A stretch of DNA of 64,000 nucleotides, taken from Ideonella sp. GTDB taxonomy: Bacteria > Pseudomonadota > Gammaproteobacteria > Burkholderiales > Burkholderiaceae_C. The stretch spans positions 1 to 64,000 of the forward strand of contig NZ_JADJDO010000024.1 of the NCBI RefSeq assembly GCF_016702655.1. The letters run 5' to 3'. Below the pieces are notes generated by a model. The model was not told where the DNA came from. It saw only the letters and a program-made list of their open reading frames with translations, and did not search any database. Made by a program: the position numbers and the translations under genes. Below are positions 53,755-61,870 of the stretch, piece by piece. Position 1 is the first letter of the stretch; each line of letters opens with the position of its first letter.

Positions 53755-54225
53755 TCAGGCGACCGACTTGAGCGGTTCCCAGTTCGCGATCAGCTCGTGG
53801 ATCTTGGCCGCGTCGGGCTCGGTCTTCAGGCGCTCGCGAAGTTCGCGGTCCGACAGCATCTCGGCGATCTCGGACAGGATCTCGAGGTGACGCTGCGTCG
53901 CGGCTTCGGGAACGAGCAGGAAGATCAGCAGGCTGACCGGCTCCTCATCGGGCGCGTCGAACGGGATCGGCTGCTGCACGCGGATCGCTGCCGCGAGCGG
54001 ATTCTTCAGGCCCTTGATGCGGCCATGCGGGATCGCGACGCCATGCCCGAGCCCGGTCGAGCCCAGGCGCTCGCGCGCGAACAGGTTGTCGGCCACCGTC
54101 GCGCGGGCGATCGCATGCTCGTTCTCGAACAGCAGCCCGGCATGCTCGAACGTGCGCTTCTTGCTCGTGGCGTCCACGTTCACCAGCACGTTGCTGGGGG
54201 GCAGGATGGCAGCGAGTCGATTCAT
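53755..54225 (-). CDS. ptsN: Nitrogen-regulatory PTS enzyme IIA
   Basis: 156 residues. PTS EIIA type-2 domain with the phosphorylated His in STGLGHGVAIPHGRIKGLKN and LLIFLLVPEAATQRHLEILS. The N-terminus VDATSKKRTFEHAGLLFENE is typical of EIIA-Ntr, which links nitrogen/phosphoenolpyruvate status to potassium transport and stress responses through protein contacts. It lies between hpf and hprK on the same strand. A TATAAT box 66 bases upstream may give it an internal promoter. Confidence 0.96.
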   Translation of the reverse strand: MNRLAAILPPSNVLVNVDATSKKRTFEHAGLLFENEHAIARATVADNLFARERLGSTGLGHGVAIPHGRIKGLKNPLAAAIRVQQPIPFDAPDEEPVSLLIFLLVPEAATQRHLEILSEIAEMLSDRELRERLKTEPDAAKIHELIANWEPLKSVA

Positions 54226-54290
54226 CGGGCGGCAACCCGGGCTTGCGGCGCGCGCGCCTGACCCCGGATCGGAAGCTTCATGAGTCGAGG

Positions 54291-54296
54291 ATTATA
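54291..54296 (-). promoter_or_regulatory. Possible -10 box for ptsN-hprK
   Basis: The minus strand reads GGTTCCTATAATCCTC, with TATAAT at 54296-54291. It has the same TTCC-TATAATC context as the leuS promoter region. The -35 position (about 54319-54314) reads ACCACG, which is weak, so the assignment rests on the -10 alone. Confidence 0.45.
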
Positions 54297-54375
54297 GGAA
54301 CCGGGTGTCATCGCGTGGTCACGCCGCGGGCAGAAGAGGGCAATTCCTGCACGAGTGCTGCGGCGCAGCAACAGC

Positions 54376-54399
54376 AAGGGCGGCATGTCAGCCGCCCTT
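54376..54399 (-). terminator. Hairpin terminator between hpf and ptsN
   Basis: AAGGGCGGC and GCCGCCCTT form a perfect nine-base-pair stem with a six-base loop, 64 bases after the hpf stop. On the minus strand the stem is followed by GCTGTTGCTG, a weak T-rich tail. It would separate hpf from ptsN-hprK, consistent with a promoter just downstream. The remaining bases between 54226 and 54462 hold nothing else I can support. Confidence 0.6.
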
Positions 54400-54462
54400 G
54401 GGGAATCGGAGGCCGGAGAACCGGTACTTCGTCCTCCGGCGCCGCAAGAAGTTGGTGCCTGC

Positions 54463-54804
54463 TTACTGAGGCGCCACGTCGACGCGCTTGGCCGTGTGGC
54501 GGTGGTGATCCTGCAGCATCTCCTTGTGGCGGCAGACCTGGCGATCGAGCTTGTCCATCAACTGGTCGATCGCGGCATACAGATCTTCGTGCGCGTTCTC
54601 GACGAAGATGTCCTTGCCCTTCACATGCAGCGTGACCTCGGCCTTCTGCCTTCGCTCCTTTTCCTTGAGTTTCTCGACCGACAACAACACGTTGATATCG
54701 ACGACCTGGTCGAAATGCCGCGTCACGCGGTCCAGCTTTGTAAGCACATACTCACGCAAGGCTGGCGTAACTTCGAGGTGATGGCCGCTGATCGTCAAGT
54801 TCAT
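54463..54804 (-). CDS. hpf: Ribosome hibernation-promoting factor, short form
   Basis: 113 residues. The S30AE/YfiA domain reads MNLTISGHHLEVTPALREYV, LTKLDRVTRHFDQVVDINVL and RRQKAEVTLHVKGKDIFVEN, then AHEDLYAAIDQLMDKLDRQV. HPF binds the 30S subunit and helps form inactive ribosome dimers. The short tail (HRHTAKRVDVAPQ) shows this is not the long form. In most proteobacteria rpoN lies directly upstream; here a 298-base gap and then corA on the other strand take that place. A GGGGGAG-like ribosome site precedes the ATG. Confidence 0.95.
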   Translation of the reverse strand: MNLTISGHHLEVTPALREYVLTKLDRVTRHFDQVVDINVLLSVEKLKEKERRQKAEVTLHVKGKDIFVENAHEDLYAAIDQLMDKLDRQVCRHKEMLQDHHRHTAKRVDVAPQ

Positions 54805-54947
54805 GGGGGCGTCCTTTACAGGGGGAGAAGCGGGTTGGGAAACCGCGCCCGACGCGGCGCCGGGGCAGATTCAGTGTGCCCGCGAACCGGCAGCATGACA
54901 AGCGCGTGACGGTGGCGGGGCCATCGGCTGCGGTGGCAGGCGAGTGT

Positions 54948-55102
54948 CATAATGGAACGCTTCGAAACCCTGGGTACCTCCTTGGACAGCTCCCACCCTC
55001 GGTGACCGTCCACTCCAGCACAGCGGGGTGAGACGGTTTCCGGTCACCCACGCTTTTCCACGCCGCGCGCCCTGCGCCGCGCACGTGCTGGAGAGATCGA
55101 CA
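54948..55102 (+). promoter_or_regulatory. corA promoter and candidate structured leader
   Basis: An extended -10-like TGTCATAAT ends at 54953, 150 bases before the corA ATG. The leader can form GGTGACCG / CGGTCACC (55001-55008 with 55041-55048). Alternatively GGGTGA (55026-55031) can pair with TCACCC (55044-55049), which shares the same right arm. Mutually exclusive hairpins in front of a magnesium transporter fit an attenuator or riboswitch-like control. I do not recognise a known riboswitch consensus. The rest of the 54805-55102 gap holds no gene. Confidence 0.4.
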
Positions 55103-56062
55103 ATGCTCAATGTGTTCACGCTGGTCAACGGCCGGCTGACCCAGGAAGAGATCGAGAGCGCCGCAGCGCTGACCAACGTCGAGCCGGTGTGGGTCGACAT
55201 GGAGTCGCCGACGCCGCAGGAGAAGGGCTGGGTCGCGGCCCGCTTCGGGCTCACGCTGCCGGACGACATCGTCGACGACGATCTCGAGGAGTCGGCCCGC
55301 TTCTACGAAGAAGACAACGGCGAGCTGCACATCCGCTCCGACTTCCTGATCGACGACAACGAGGACCCGCGCAACGTGCGCGTGGCCTTCATTCTCTTCA
55401 ACAAGGTGCTGTTCTCGGTTCACAGCGAGGACCTGCCGGTGTTCAGGCTGCTGCGCCTGCGCGCGCGGCGCATCCCGGCGCTGATCGAAGACGCCAAGGA
55501 CGTGCTGCTGAAGCTCTACGACGCCGACGCCGAGTACTCGGCCGACGCATTGGAAAGCATCTACGACGCGCTTGAGGCGGTGAGCCAGCGCGTCCTGAAG
55601 CGCAACGTCAACGACGAGGTCGCCGGCGACGCGCTGGCCGCGATCGCCGAGGAGGAGGACCTCAACGGCCGCATCCGCCGCAACGTGATGGACACGCGCC
55701 GTGCGGTGAGCTTCATGATGCGCACGCGCATGCTCAACGCCGAGCAGTTCGAGGAGGCGCGCCAGATCCTGCGCGACATCGACTCGCTCGACAGCCACAC
55801 GACCTTCCTGTTCGACAAGATCAACTTCCTGATGAACGCGACGGTCGGCTTCATCAATATCAACCAGAACCGCATCATCAAGATCTTCTCGGTGGCCAGC
55901 GTCGCGCTGCTGCCGCCGACGCTGATCGCGAGCATCTACGGCATGAACTTCAAGGCCATGCCCGAGATCGACTGGTCGCTCGGCTACCCGTTCGCGCTGA
56001 CGCTGATGGCGGTGAGCGTGATTGCGCCGTTCTGGTATTTCCGGCGCAAGGGCTGGCTCTGA
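55103..56062 (+). CDS. corA: CorA family magnesium/cobalt transporter
   Basis: 319 residues. The long N-terminal cytoplasmic domain contains the helices LEESARFYEEDNGELHIRSD and SIYDALEAVSQRVLKRNVND. The stalk helix ends at residues about 250-260. Two transmembrane helices follow: IFSVASVALLPPTLIASIYG with the selectivity motif GMN in YGMNFKAMPEIDWSLGYPFA, then ALTLMAVSVIAPFWYFRRKG with a basic C-terminus. CorA forms a pentameric Mg(II) channel gated by cytoplasmic Mg. The ATG at 55103 is preceded by GGAGAGATCGACA. Confidence 0.95.
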   Translation: MLNVFTLVNGRLTQEEIESAAALTNVEPVWVDMESPTPQEKGWVAARFGLTLPDDIVDDDLEESARFYEEDNGELHIRSDFLIDDNEDPRNVRVAFILFNKVLFSVHSEDLPVFRLLRLRARRIPALIEDAKDVLLKLYDADAEYSADALESIYDALEAVSQRVLKRNVNDEVAGDALAAIAEEEDLNGRIRRNVMDTRRAVSFMMRTRMLNAEQFEEARQILRDIDSLDSHTTFLFDKINFLMNATVGFININQNRIIKIFSVASVALLPPTLIASIYGMNFKAMPEIDWSLGYPFALTLMAVSVIAPFWYFRRKGWL

Positions 56063-56115
56063 CGGACGCGTGCTAGATTGGCGGCCCCCGTTTGCCGCCT
56101 CTCGAAAGCCCGCCC

Positions 56116-56973
56116 ATGTTTGCTCGCCTCGTTGCCGCCGCCCTCGCCAGCGCACTTCTCGCCGTGCCCGCGCTCGCGCAGACGACCGGCACCCTGAAGA
56201 AGATCGCCGAGAGCAAGACGATCGCGCTCGGCTTCCTGCCCGAATCGGTGCCGTTCTCGTTTGCCGATTCGAACGGCCAGCCGTCGGGCTACTCGGTCGA
56301 CCTGTGCAAGCGCGTCGCGGCCGGCATCCAGCAGCAGCTCAACCTGGCCACGCTCGACGTCAAGTGGATACCGATCACGCTCGCCAACCGGTTCGAGATG
56401 GTCAGCTCGGGCAAGATCGACCTCGAGTGCGCGACCAGCACGAACACGATCTCGCGCCAGAAGATCGTCGACTTCAGCCTGATGACCTGGGTCGATGGCG
56501 GCAGCTTCATGACCCGCGGACCCACGCCCGCCAGGGGGGTGGCCGACCTGAACGGCAAGAAGGTCGGCGTGGCCAGGGACACGACCACCGACAAGGCGCT
56601 GCGCGCAGCGATCGCGCGCGCCGCGGTGCAGGTCGAGGTGGTGAACGCGCCGTCGCACTTCGACGGCATGCGCCTGCTTGCCGACGGAACCATCGACGCC
56701 TACGCCGCCGATCAGACGGTGCTGATCGGCCTGGCGGTGTCGGCCGGCGACAAGCTCGTCGTGCGCATCGCCGAGAACGGCTTCTCCTACGAGCCCTATG
56801 GCTTCTCGATGCGGCGCAACGACGCCGACTTCAAGCAGGCCGTCAACCGCGTGCTGGCGCAGCTCTACCGCACCGGCGAGGTCGGCCCGATCTACGATCG
56901 CTGGTTCGGGCGCATCGGCAAGCCGGGCGCGCTGCTCGCCGCGATGTACACACTCAACGCGCTGCCCGAGTAG
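56116..56973 (+). CDS. Periplasmic amino-acid-binding protein of an ABC transporter
   Basis: 285 residues from the ATG at 56116. Sec signal peptide (ARLVAAALASALLAVPALAQ). SBP_bac_3 domain: IALGFLPESVPFSFADSNGQ, PSGYSVDLCKRVAAGI, the ligand-binding block TLANRFEMVSSGKIDLECAT, then TSTNTISRQKIVDFSLM and GKKVGVARDTTTDKAL. Relatives bind glutamate, aspartate or other polar amino acids. No permease or ATPase gene is next to it; its neighbour converges from the other strand. It is therefore an orphan binding protein in this window. Confidence 0.92.
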   Translation: MFARLVAAALASALLAVPALAQTTGTLKKIAESKTIALGFLPESVPFSFADSNGQPSGYSVDLCKRVAAGIQQQLNLATLDVKWIPITLANRFEMVSSGKIDLECATSTNTISRQKIVDFSLMTWVDGGSFMTRGPTPARGVADLNGKKVGVARDTTTDKALRAAIARAAVQVEVVNAPSHFDGMRLLADGTIDAYAADQTVLIGLAVSAGDKLVVRIAENGFSYEPYGFSMRRNDADFKQAVNRVLAQLYRTGEVGPIYDRWFGRIGKPGALLAAMYTLNALPE

Positions 56974-56979
56974 GCGCCG

Positions 56980-57436
56980 TCAGCGATTCGCGCGGCGCCT
57001 GAGCCAGCGCATCAGCGATCCGAGCAGCGGCAACTTCTCGTACAGCTCCTCGGCCGCGTCCCAGTAGTCGCGGTGGACCGCGATGCGCCCGTCGTCCGCG
57101 AGCCGCAGGTGCGAGCTGCCGCGCACCGTCTGCAGCGACTGCCGGTCGAAGCGGCGCAGGCGAAACACGAAATCCCAGGTCAGGAAGCACTGTTCGCGTT
57201 CGACGACGATGTCGTGCACGACGAAGCGCGGCGCGTCGAGCGCCTCGAACATGTGGGCGAAGATGCGCTGCACCGCGGCCAGGCCGCTCGACCTCGTTGA
57301 ACGGGTCCTTGAAGCGCACGTCATCGGTATAGATCTCCCCTAGACGCGCCACGTCGCCGGGCGTGAGCTGCTCGAAGCGCTCGACGATGCGCGCGACGCG
57401 CGCGTCGGCATGGCGCGGCGTGGCGCTGGCAGCCAT
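56980..57436 (-). CDS. NTF2-like/SnoaL-like protein, last gene of the lipid operon (one frameshift)
   Basis: About 151 residues. The ATG at 57436 shares its A with the TGA of the SDR gene. The N-terminal part IVERFEQLTPGDVARLGEIY and TDDVRFKDPFNEV is in one frame. Near 57290 one extra base moves the frame; it resumes with SGLAAVQRIFAHMFEALDAP and continues FVVHDIVVEREQCFLTWDFV to the end RWLRRRANR. The fold is that of small alpha+beta barrel proteins (SnoaL-like), which can be isomerases, hydrolases or binding proteins. It is the only frameshifted gene after 14.6 kb, so either a true recent lesion or an isolated error. Confidence 0.78.
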
Positions 57437-58209
57437 CACGGGTGGATGAAGCGCGGCACGGCGCGCAGATACAAGGCGTCGGGCATCAGGCGCAGCAGCT
57501 TCATCCAGAGCGTGAAGCGCTTCGGGAAGTGGATCTCGAAGCGCCCGCGCTCCCAGCCCTCGACGATTGCGCGCGCTGCCTCGTCGGGCGTGAGCAGCGC
57601 CGGCATCGCAAAGGCGTTCTGCGCCGTCAGCGGCGTCTCGACGAAGCCCGGGTTGATCACCGAGACCCCGATGCCCAGCGGCGCGAGGTCCAGGTGCAGC
57701 GCTTCGGCGAGGTTGATCAAGGCGGCCTTGGTCGGCCCGTAGGCCAGCGCGCGTGGCAAGCCGCGGTAGCCGGCGACACTGGCGACCAGGCTCAGGTGGC
57801 CGCTGCCGCGGCGCAGCAGGTGCGGCAGCACCGCGCCGAGCAGCTTGAGCGCACCGGCCTGGTTGACCTCGAGATGGCGCAAGGCCTCGGCGAGGTCGAA
57901 ATCGGTCGCCTGCATGGCCTTGTAGTGGCCGGCGCAGAAGCACACCAGATCGATGCCGCCCGTGTCCGCGACCACCTCGTCGGCTGCGCGCGCCAGGGCC
58001 GCGGCATCGGTGACGTCGAGCGCCATGGCGCGGCTGCCCGGATGCGCGGCCACGAACTCGTCGAGCAGCGCCGCGTTGCGCGCCGAGACGAAGACCCGCG
58101 CGCCGCGCGCGTGCAGCAGCGAGGCCGTGGCGCGGCCGATGCCGGTCGATGCGCCGACGAGCCAGACGCTGCGGCCGCGCCAGTCGGCCAGGGGGGGGCA
58201 GTGCGTCAT
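57436..58209 (-). CDS. Short-chain dehydrogenase/reductase
   Basis: 257 residues. Classical SDR: cofactor motif VWLVGASTGIGRATASLLHA (TGxxxGIG-like), Asp in AMALDVTDAAALARAADEVV, structural CFCAGHYKAMQATDFDLAEA, and the catalytic Ser-Tyr-Lys set in SLVASVAGYRGLPRALAYGP followed by TKAALINLAEALHLDLAPLG (YxxxK). The C-terminal extension LWMKLLRLMPDALYLRAVPR resembles the membrane-associated tail of lipid-active SDRs. It is the seventh gene of the leftward operon, four bases after the DUF3833 gene. A role in modifying an acyl chain is inferred from the operon. Confidence 0.92.
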   Translation of the reverse strand: MTHCPPLADWRGRSVWLVGASTGIGRATASLLHARGARVFVSARNAALLDEFVAAHPGSRAMALDVTDAAALARAADEVVADTGGIDLVCFCAGHYKAMQATDFDLAEALRHLEVNQAGALKLLGAVLPHLLRRGSGHLSLVASVAGYRGLPRALAYGPTKAALINLAEALHLDLAPLGIGVSVINPGFVETPLTAQNAFAMPALLTPDEAARAIVEGWERGRFEIHFPKRFTLWMKLLRLMPDALYLRAVPRFIHP

Positions 58210-58213
58210 GGCA

Positions 58214-58780
58214 TCACGAGTGTTTGATGAAACTGAGCGTCACTTCGCCCAGGTAGAAACCGAACTTGCTCATCACCGCGCGATTGAGCATCACGCGCTC
58301 GTCGACGAGGAACATCCAGTCGTCGAACTGCACCTCGACGGTCCGGCCGTCGACCGGCAGGCGCAGGGTGTAGGTCCAGCGCAGCGCGTTGCCCGAGGCG
58401 CGGCCCTCGGCGCTGCCGACGACGTCGTCGGCCTGGCCGGTGTAGCGCGCGACGCCCTGCTCGTCGGCGAGCTTGCGCAGGCGCCAGACGCGGCGCTCGG
58501 TGCGGCCGTCGCTGTACGTGAAGGCCTCGTCGAGCACGCCGTCGTCGCCCTGCCACTGTGCGTTCATCTTCACCGTGAAGCGCCTGACCACCTTGCCCGA
58601 GCGGTCGGTGAAGATGCCGTGCGCCGTGAGTTCGCCATCGAAGTAGCGGCGCAGGTCGAGCACCGGCTGCTCGGCCGCGTAGTCGGCCGGCGTCGGCGCG
58701 GCGCAGGCGGCCAGCAGCCAGGCCAGCGCGAGCATGGCCAGGCCGGTCGGCCAGGACCGCTGCCCCTTGCCGCTGTTCAT
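58214..58780 (-). CDS. DUF3833 family lipoprotein
   Basis: 188 residues from the ATG at 58780, which overlaps the transporter stop (ATGA). Signal peptide with lipobox LAMLALAWLLAACAAPTPAD (Cys at about residue 26). The DUF3833 body shows LDLRRYFDGELTAHGIFTDR, VVRRFTVKMNAQWQGDDGVL, EAFTYSDGRTERRVWRLRKL and VQFDDWMFLVDERVMLNRAV, ending LGEVTLSFIKHS. The function is unknown, but the family occurs almost always in loci with a CFA-like methyltransferase, DUF1365 and an FAD oxidoreductase, as here. It is likely anchored in the outer or inner membrane facing the periplasm. Confidence 0.9.
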   Translation of the reverse strand: MNSGKGQRSWPTGLAMLALAWLLAACAAPTPADYAAEQPVLDLRRYFDGELTAHGIFTDRSGKVVRRFTVKMNAQWQGDDGVLDEAFTYSDGRTERRVWRLRKLADEQGVARYTGQADDVVGSAEGRASGNALRWTYTLRLPVDGRTVEVQFDDWMFLVDERVMLNRAVMSKFGFYLGEVTLSFIKHS

Positions 58781-60072
58781 GACTGTTCCTCCTCGTTGTT
58801 GCGTATCCAGCCGAAGTACAGCAGCGCGCCGGCGGCGAGCTTGAGCGCGCACGGCAGCAGGCAGTACGCAGCGGTCAATGCATCGAGCGCCGCCTCGTCG
58901 CGGACGCCGGGCGCATAGCCGAGGGCCTGCAGCGCGGGCAGTGCCAGGCCGGCGGCGAGGGCCAGGTTGAGCTTGGTCGCGAAATTCCACCAGCCGAAGT
59001 AGGCGCCCTCGGCGCGCTGCGCATGGCCGGCGCGCTGGATCACGCCGGTCAGCAGCGCGCCCGGCAGCGTCAGGTCGGCGCCGAGCGCGATGCCGCTGGC
59101 CAGGCAGACGAGCGTGAAGGCCACCACGTCGCCGCTACCGAGCTGGCTCGCCCAGCCGAAGCTCGCCACGGCGAGCGCCATCGCCGCCAGCCAGGCGCGC
59201 GCCAGGCCGATGCGCCCGACGAGCCGCACCCACAGCGGCAGCGCAGCGGCCGCAGCGGCGAAATAGGCGCCCAGGAAGAGCGGCTCGAAGGCCGGCGCCT
59301 GCAAGCGGTCGCGAACGAAGAACAACACCAGCGTGGCCGGAACCGCGCTCGCGATGCCGTTGCACAGGTAGATCGCGAGCAGGCGCCGAAAGCCCGGCTC
59401 GCGCCACGGAAGTGCCAGCGAAGGCGACGCCGGCGCCGTGCGGCCCAGCTCGCCCGCATCCGGCTGCGGCGCCTGCGCGAGCCAGGCCACGCCTGCGGCC
59501 AGCAGGCCGGCGAAGATCCAGCTCACTGCGCTCAGCCCGACCAGCGCCGGCAGCACGCTCGCCGCAAGCACGCCCGCGAGCGCCAGGCCCTCGCGCCAGG
59601 CGACGATGCGCGCGCGCTGGTCTTCGCCGCCGCCCAGGCGCGCGCCCCAGGCCTGATGGATCACGCTGACGATGCTGTAGCCGAGATAGGTCACCGCAAG
59701 GCCGATCGCGCACCACCACAGCAGCGCTGCCGTGCCCTCGACCGGCGGGTGGAACAGCGCCCGAAAGCCGAGCGCGAGCAGCGCCGCAGCCGCCGCGAGC
59801 GCGATCCAGGCCCGGCGCGTCGAGCGCCTGAACAGCGCGTCGGCCCAGCGCCCGATGAACGGATCGACGACGGCGTCGAGCAGCCGCGCGAGCAGCAGCA
59901 CGACGCCGAGCGCGGCCAGCGGGACGCCGTACTCGGTGGCGTAGTGATTCGGCAGGACGACATACAGCGGCAGCGCGACGAAGGCCAGCGGCAGACCCAG
60001 GCCGCCGTAGGCCAGGCCATGGCGCCAGCCGCCGCGCCACGCATGCACCGGCAACGCCACCGCGGCGGTCAC
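58777..60072 (-). CDS. MFS transporter of the glycoside-pentoside-hexuronide (MelB-like) type
   Basis: 431 residues from a GTG at 60072 that overlaps the stop of the upstream gene. Twelve hydrophobic helices. The N-terminal block GGLGLPLAFVALPLYVVLPN and LARLLDAVVDPFIGRWADAL with STRRAWIALAAAAALLALGF is the GPH/MelB pattern (D-x-x-x-DP-x-x-G). The middle carries HQAWGARLGGGEDQRARIVA; the last helices end FGWIRNNEEEQS. Sugar symport is the classic role of the group, but members in this gene neighbourhood are suspected to move lipid-like or other compounds. Coupling to the lipid genes supports such a role; substrate unknown. Confidence 0.9.
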   Translation of the reverse strand: MTAAVALPVHAWRGGWRHGLAYGGLGLPLAFVALPLYVVLPNHYATEYGVPLAALGVVLLLARLLDAVVDPFIGRWADALFRRSTRRAWIALAAAAALLALGFRALFHPPVEGTAALLWWCAIGLAVTYLGYSIVSVIHQAWGARLGGGEDQRARIVAWREGLALAGVLAASVLPALVGLSAVSWIFAGLLAAGVAWLAQAPQPDAGELGRTAPASPSLALPWREPGFRRLLAIYLCNGIASAVPATLVLFFVRDRLQAPAFEPLFLGAYFAAAAAALPLWVRLVGRIGLARAWLAAMALAVASFGWASQLGSGDVVAFTLVCLASGIALGADLTLPGALLTGVIQRAGHAQRAEGAYFGWWNFATKLNLALAAGLALPALQALGYAPGVRDEAALDALTAAYCLLPCALKLAAGALLYFGWIRNNEEEQS

Positions 60073-60626
60073 GCCGCGCTCCCGAGCAGGGCCGCGCGCA
60101 GGCGCGGCTCGGAGGTGCGCGGCGAGAGCCAGATCGCGAAGAAGGCGCGCGCGAAGTCCGGGTCGGCGACTTCGGCCGCGCGGCTGCCGTTGTGGATGAA
60201 GCGCGCGCCGCCGCCCGGCCGGTGCACGCCAGCCAGCCGGTCGCCGGCCTCGACGTCGGGGAAGGCCTGCTTCATCGCGGCCAGCCAGGCAGCGCGCTGC
60301 GCCGGCGAGACGCCGGCCACGCGCTCCATCTCGGCCAGCGAGCGCTCGGCGATGCGATGGCCCGCAAAGGCGCGCGCGTACTCGATCTCGAGCGCGAGCG
60401 GATGGCGCTCGAAGGCCGCGGCGTCGAAGCCTTCACCGACCCAGAGCCGGATGTCGTACACGTGCAGCCCGAGGAAAGCCATGCGCCCCTCGCCCTGCAG
60501 GCGCGCGCCGGGCAGCCACGCCGCGAGCTCGGCCCCTGGCGCGGTGCGCGCCCCGGCCCATGCAGGCACGCAGGCAGCGCCCGCGGCCAGGCCCAGGAGG
60601 AGACTGCGGCGCGAGACCGTCGCCAT
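60069..60626 (-). CDS. Chalcone-isomerase-like secreted protein
   Basis: 185 residues. The N-terminus SRRSLLLGLAAGAACVPAWA is a twin-arginine-like signal peptide. The domain begins GARLQGEGRMAFLGLHVYDI and contains ALEIEYARAFAGHRIAERSL, then ERVAGVSPAQRAAWLAAMKQ and RFIHNGSRAAEVADPDFARA. This is the chalcone-isomerase-like fold found in bacterial periplasmic proteins, some of which bind fatty acids. There is no evidence for flavonoid chemistry. It is three bases downstream of the CFA-like gene and overlaps the transporter by four bases (GTGA). Confidence 0.85.
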   Translation of the reverse strand: MATVSRRSLLLGLAAGAACVPAWAGARTAPGAELAAWLPGARLQGEGRMAFLGLHVYDIRLWVGEGFDAAAFERHPLALEIEYARAFAGHRIAERSLAEMERVAGVSPAQRAAWLAAMKQAFPDVEAGDRLAGVHRPGGGARFIHNGSRAAEVADPDFARAFFAIWLSPRTSEPRLRAALLGSAA

Positions 60627-60628
60627 GT

Positions 60629-61870
60629 TCAGCGCTGCGGCGCGCGCAGCGTGAACTGCATGACGCTCGTGCTGCCGGCCGCGAAGGCGGCCTCGCAGTA
60701 GGCGAGATAGAACTCCCAGATGCGGCAGAAGCGCTCGTCGAAACCGAGCCCGCGCAGCCCGCCCTCGACGCCGGCAAAGCGCTCGCGCCAGCGGCGCAGC
60801 GTCTCGGCATAGTCGAGGCCGAAGTCGAGCTCGTTGATCACCTCCAGGCCGGCCGCGGCCGCGGCCTTGCGGAACTCGGCCGGGCTCGGCAGCAGGCCGC
60901 CGGGAAAGATGTACTGCTGGATGAAGTCGGTCGACTGCAGGTAGCGCGCGAACAGGTCGTCGCGGATCGTGATGGTCTGGATGCAGGCCTTGCCGCCGGG
61001 CTTGAGGTTGCGCTTGAGGGCCTCGAAATAGCCGCTCCAGTATTCGCGGCCGACAGCCTCGAACATCTCGATCGAGACGATCGCGTCGTAGGCCTGCGGC
61101 TCGGGGCGGATGTCGCGGTAGTCCTGGAAGCGCAGCTCGGCCCGGTCGGCAAGGCCGGCGTCGGCGAGACGCTGGCGCGCATGCGCGAGTTGTTCGGCCG
61201 AGAGCGTGACGCCGGTCACGCAGGCGCCGAAATCGCGCGCCGCGCATTCGGCGAGCGCACCCCAGCCGCAGCCGATTTCGAGCAGGCGCTGGCCCGGCGC
61301 AAGCTCGCACTCGGCGATCGCGCGGCGCATCTTGGCCTGCTGCGCGCTTGCCATGTCGCGCGAGCGGTCGCCCTCGAACCAGGCGCTCGAGTAGTTCAGC
61401 GTCGGGTCGAGCCAGAGGCGGTAGAAGTCGTTGCCGAGGTCGTAGTGGGCGTGGATGTTGCGCCGGCTGCCGCGGCGCGAATTGCGGTTGAGCAGGTGGC
61501 GCACGCGGTGCGCGATCGACCCCCACCAACTGCCGTAGACGGCGCGCTCGAGCGCGTCGCGGTTGGCGGCGAAGAGCTTGAGCAGCGCGGCGAGATCGGG
61601 CGTCGTCCAGTCGCCGGCGAAGTAGCTCTCGGCGACGCCGATGTCGCCGCTGCGCAGCGCGGCGCGGCACACATTCCAGTTGCGCCAGCGCATCGAAGCG
61701 CGCGGGCCCTCGCCCTGAGCCGCACCGAACTGCGCGTGGCTGCCGTCGGGCAGCTGCAGCGCCAGCGTGCCGTGCGCCAGGCCTCGCAGCAGGCGCAGCA
61801 CGCTGCGTGCGGCGAGGGGGGCGGAAGGCAGCCGGGCGCTCGTGGCGAGGGCGGTCGTGGTCGTGCTCAT
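60629..61870 (-). CDS. Cyclopropane-fatty-acyl-phospholipid synthase-like methyltransferase
   Basis: 413 residues. The N-terminal lipid-binding part includes NVCRAALRSGDIGVAESYFA and GDWTTPDLAALLKLFAANRD. The SAM fold begins NIHAHYDLGNDFYRLWLDPT and LNYSSAWFEGDRSRDMASAQ; motif I is GQRLLEIGCGWGALAECAAR; later conserved blocks are AIVSIEMFEAVGREYWSGYF and KACIQTITIRDDLFARYLQS, then TDFIQQYIFPGGLLPSPAEF. CFA synthases add a methylene to an unsaturated acyl chain of a phospholipid. In this operon type the enzyme may instead make a methylated intermediate for furan fatty acids (as UfaM does). The ATG overlaps the DUF1365 stop. Confidence 0.9.
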   Translation of the reverse strand: MSTTTTALATSARLPSAPLAARSVLRLLRGLAHGTLALQLPDGSHAQFGAAQGEGPRASMRWRNWNVCRAALRSGDIGVAESYFAGDWTTPDLAALLKLFAANRDALERAVYGSWWGSIAHRVRHLLNRNSRRGSRRNIHAHYDLGNDFYRLWLDPTLNYSSAWFEGDRSRDMASAQQAKMRRAIAECELAPGQRLLEIGCGWGALAECAARDFGACVTGVTLSAEQLAHARQRLADAGLADRAELRFQDYRDIRPEPQAYDAIVSIEMFEAVGREYWSGYFEALKRNLKPGGKACIQTITIRDDLFARYLQSTDFIQQYIFPGGLLPSPAEFRKAAAAAGLEVINELDFGLDYAETLRRWRERFAGVEGGLRGLGFDERFCRIWEFYLAYCEAAFAAGSTSVMQFTLRAPQR

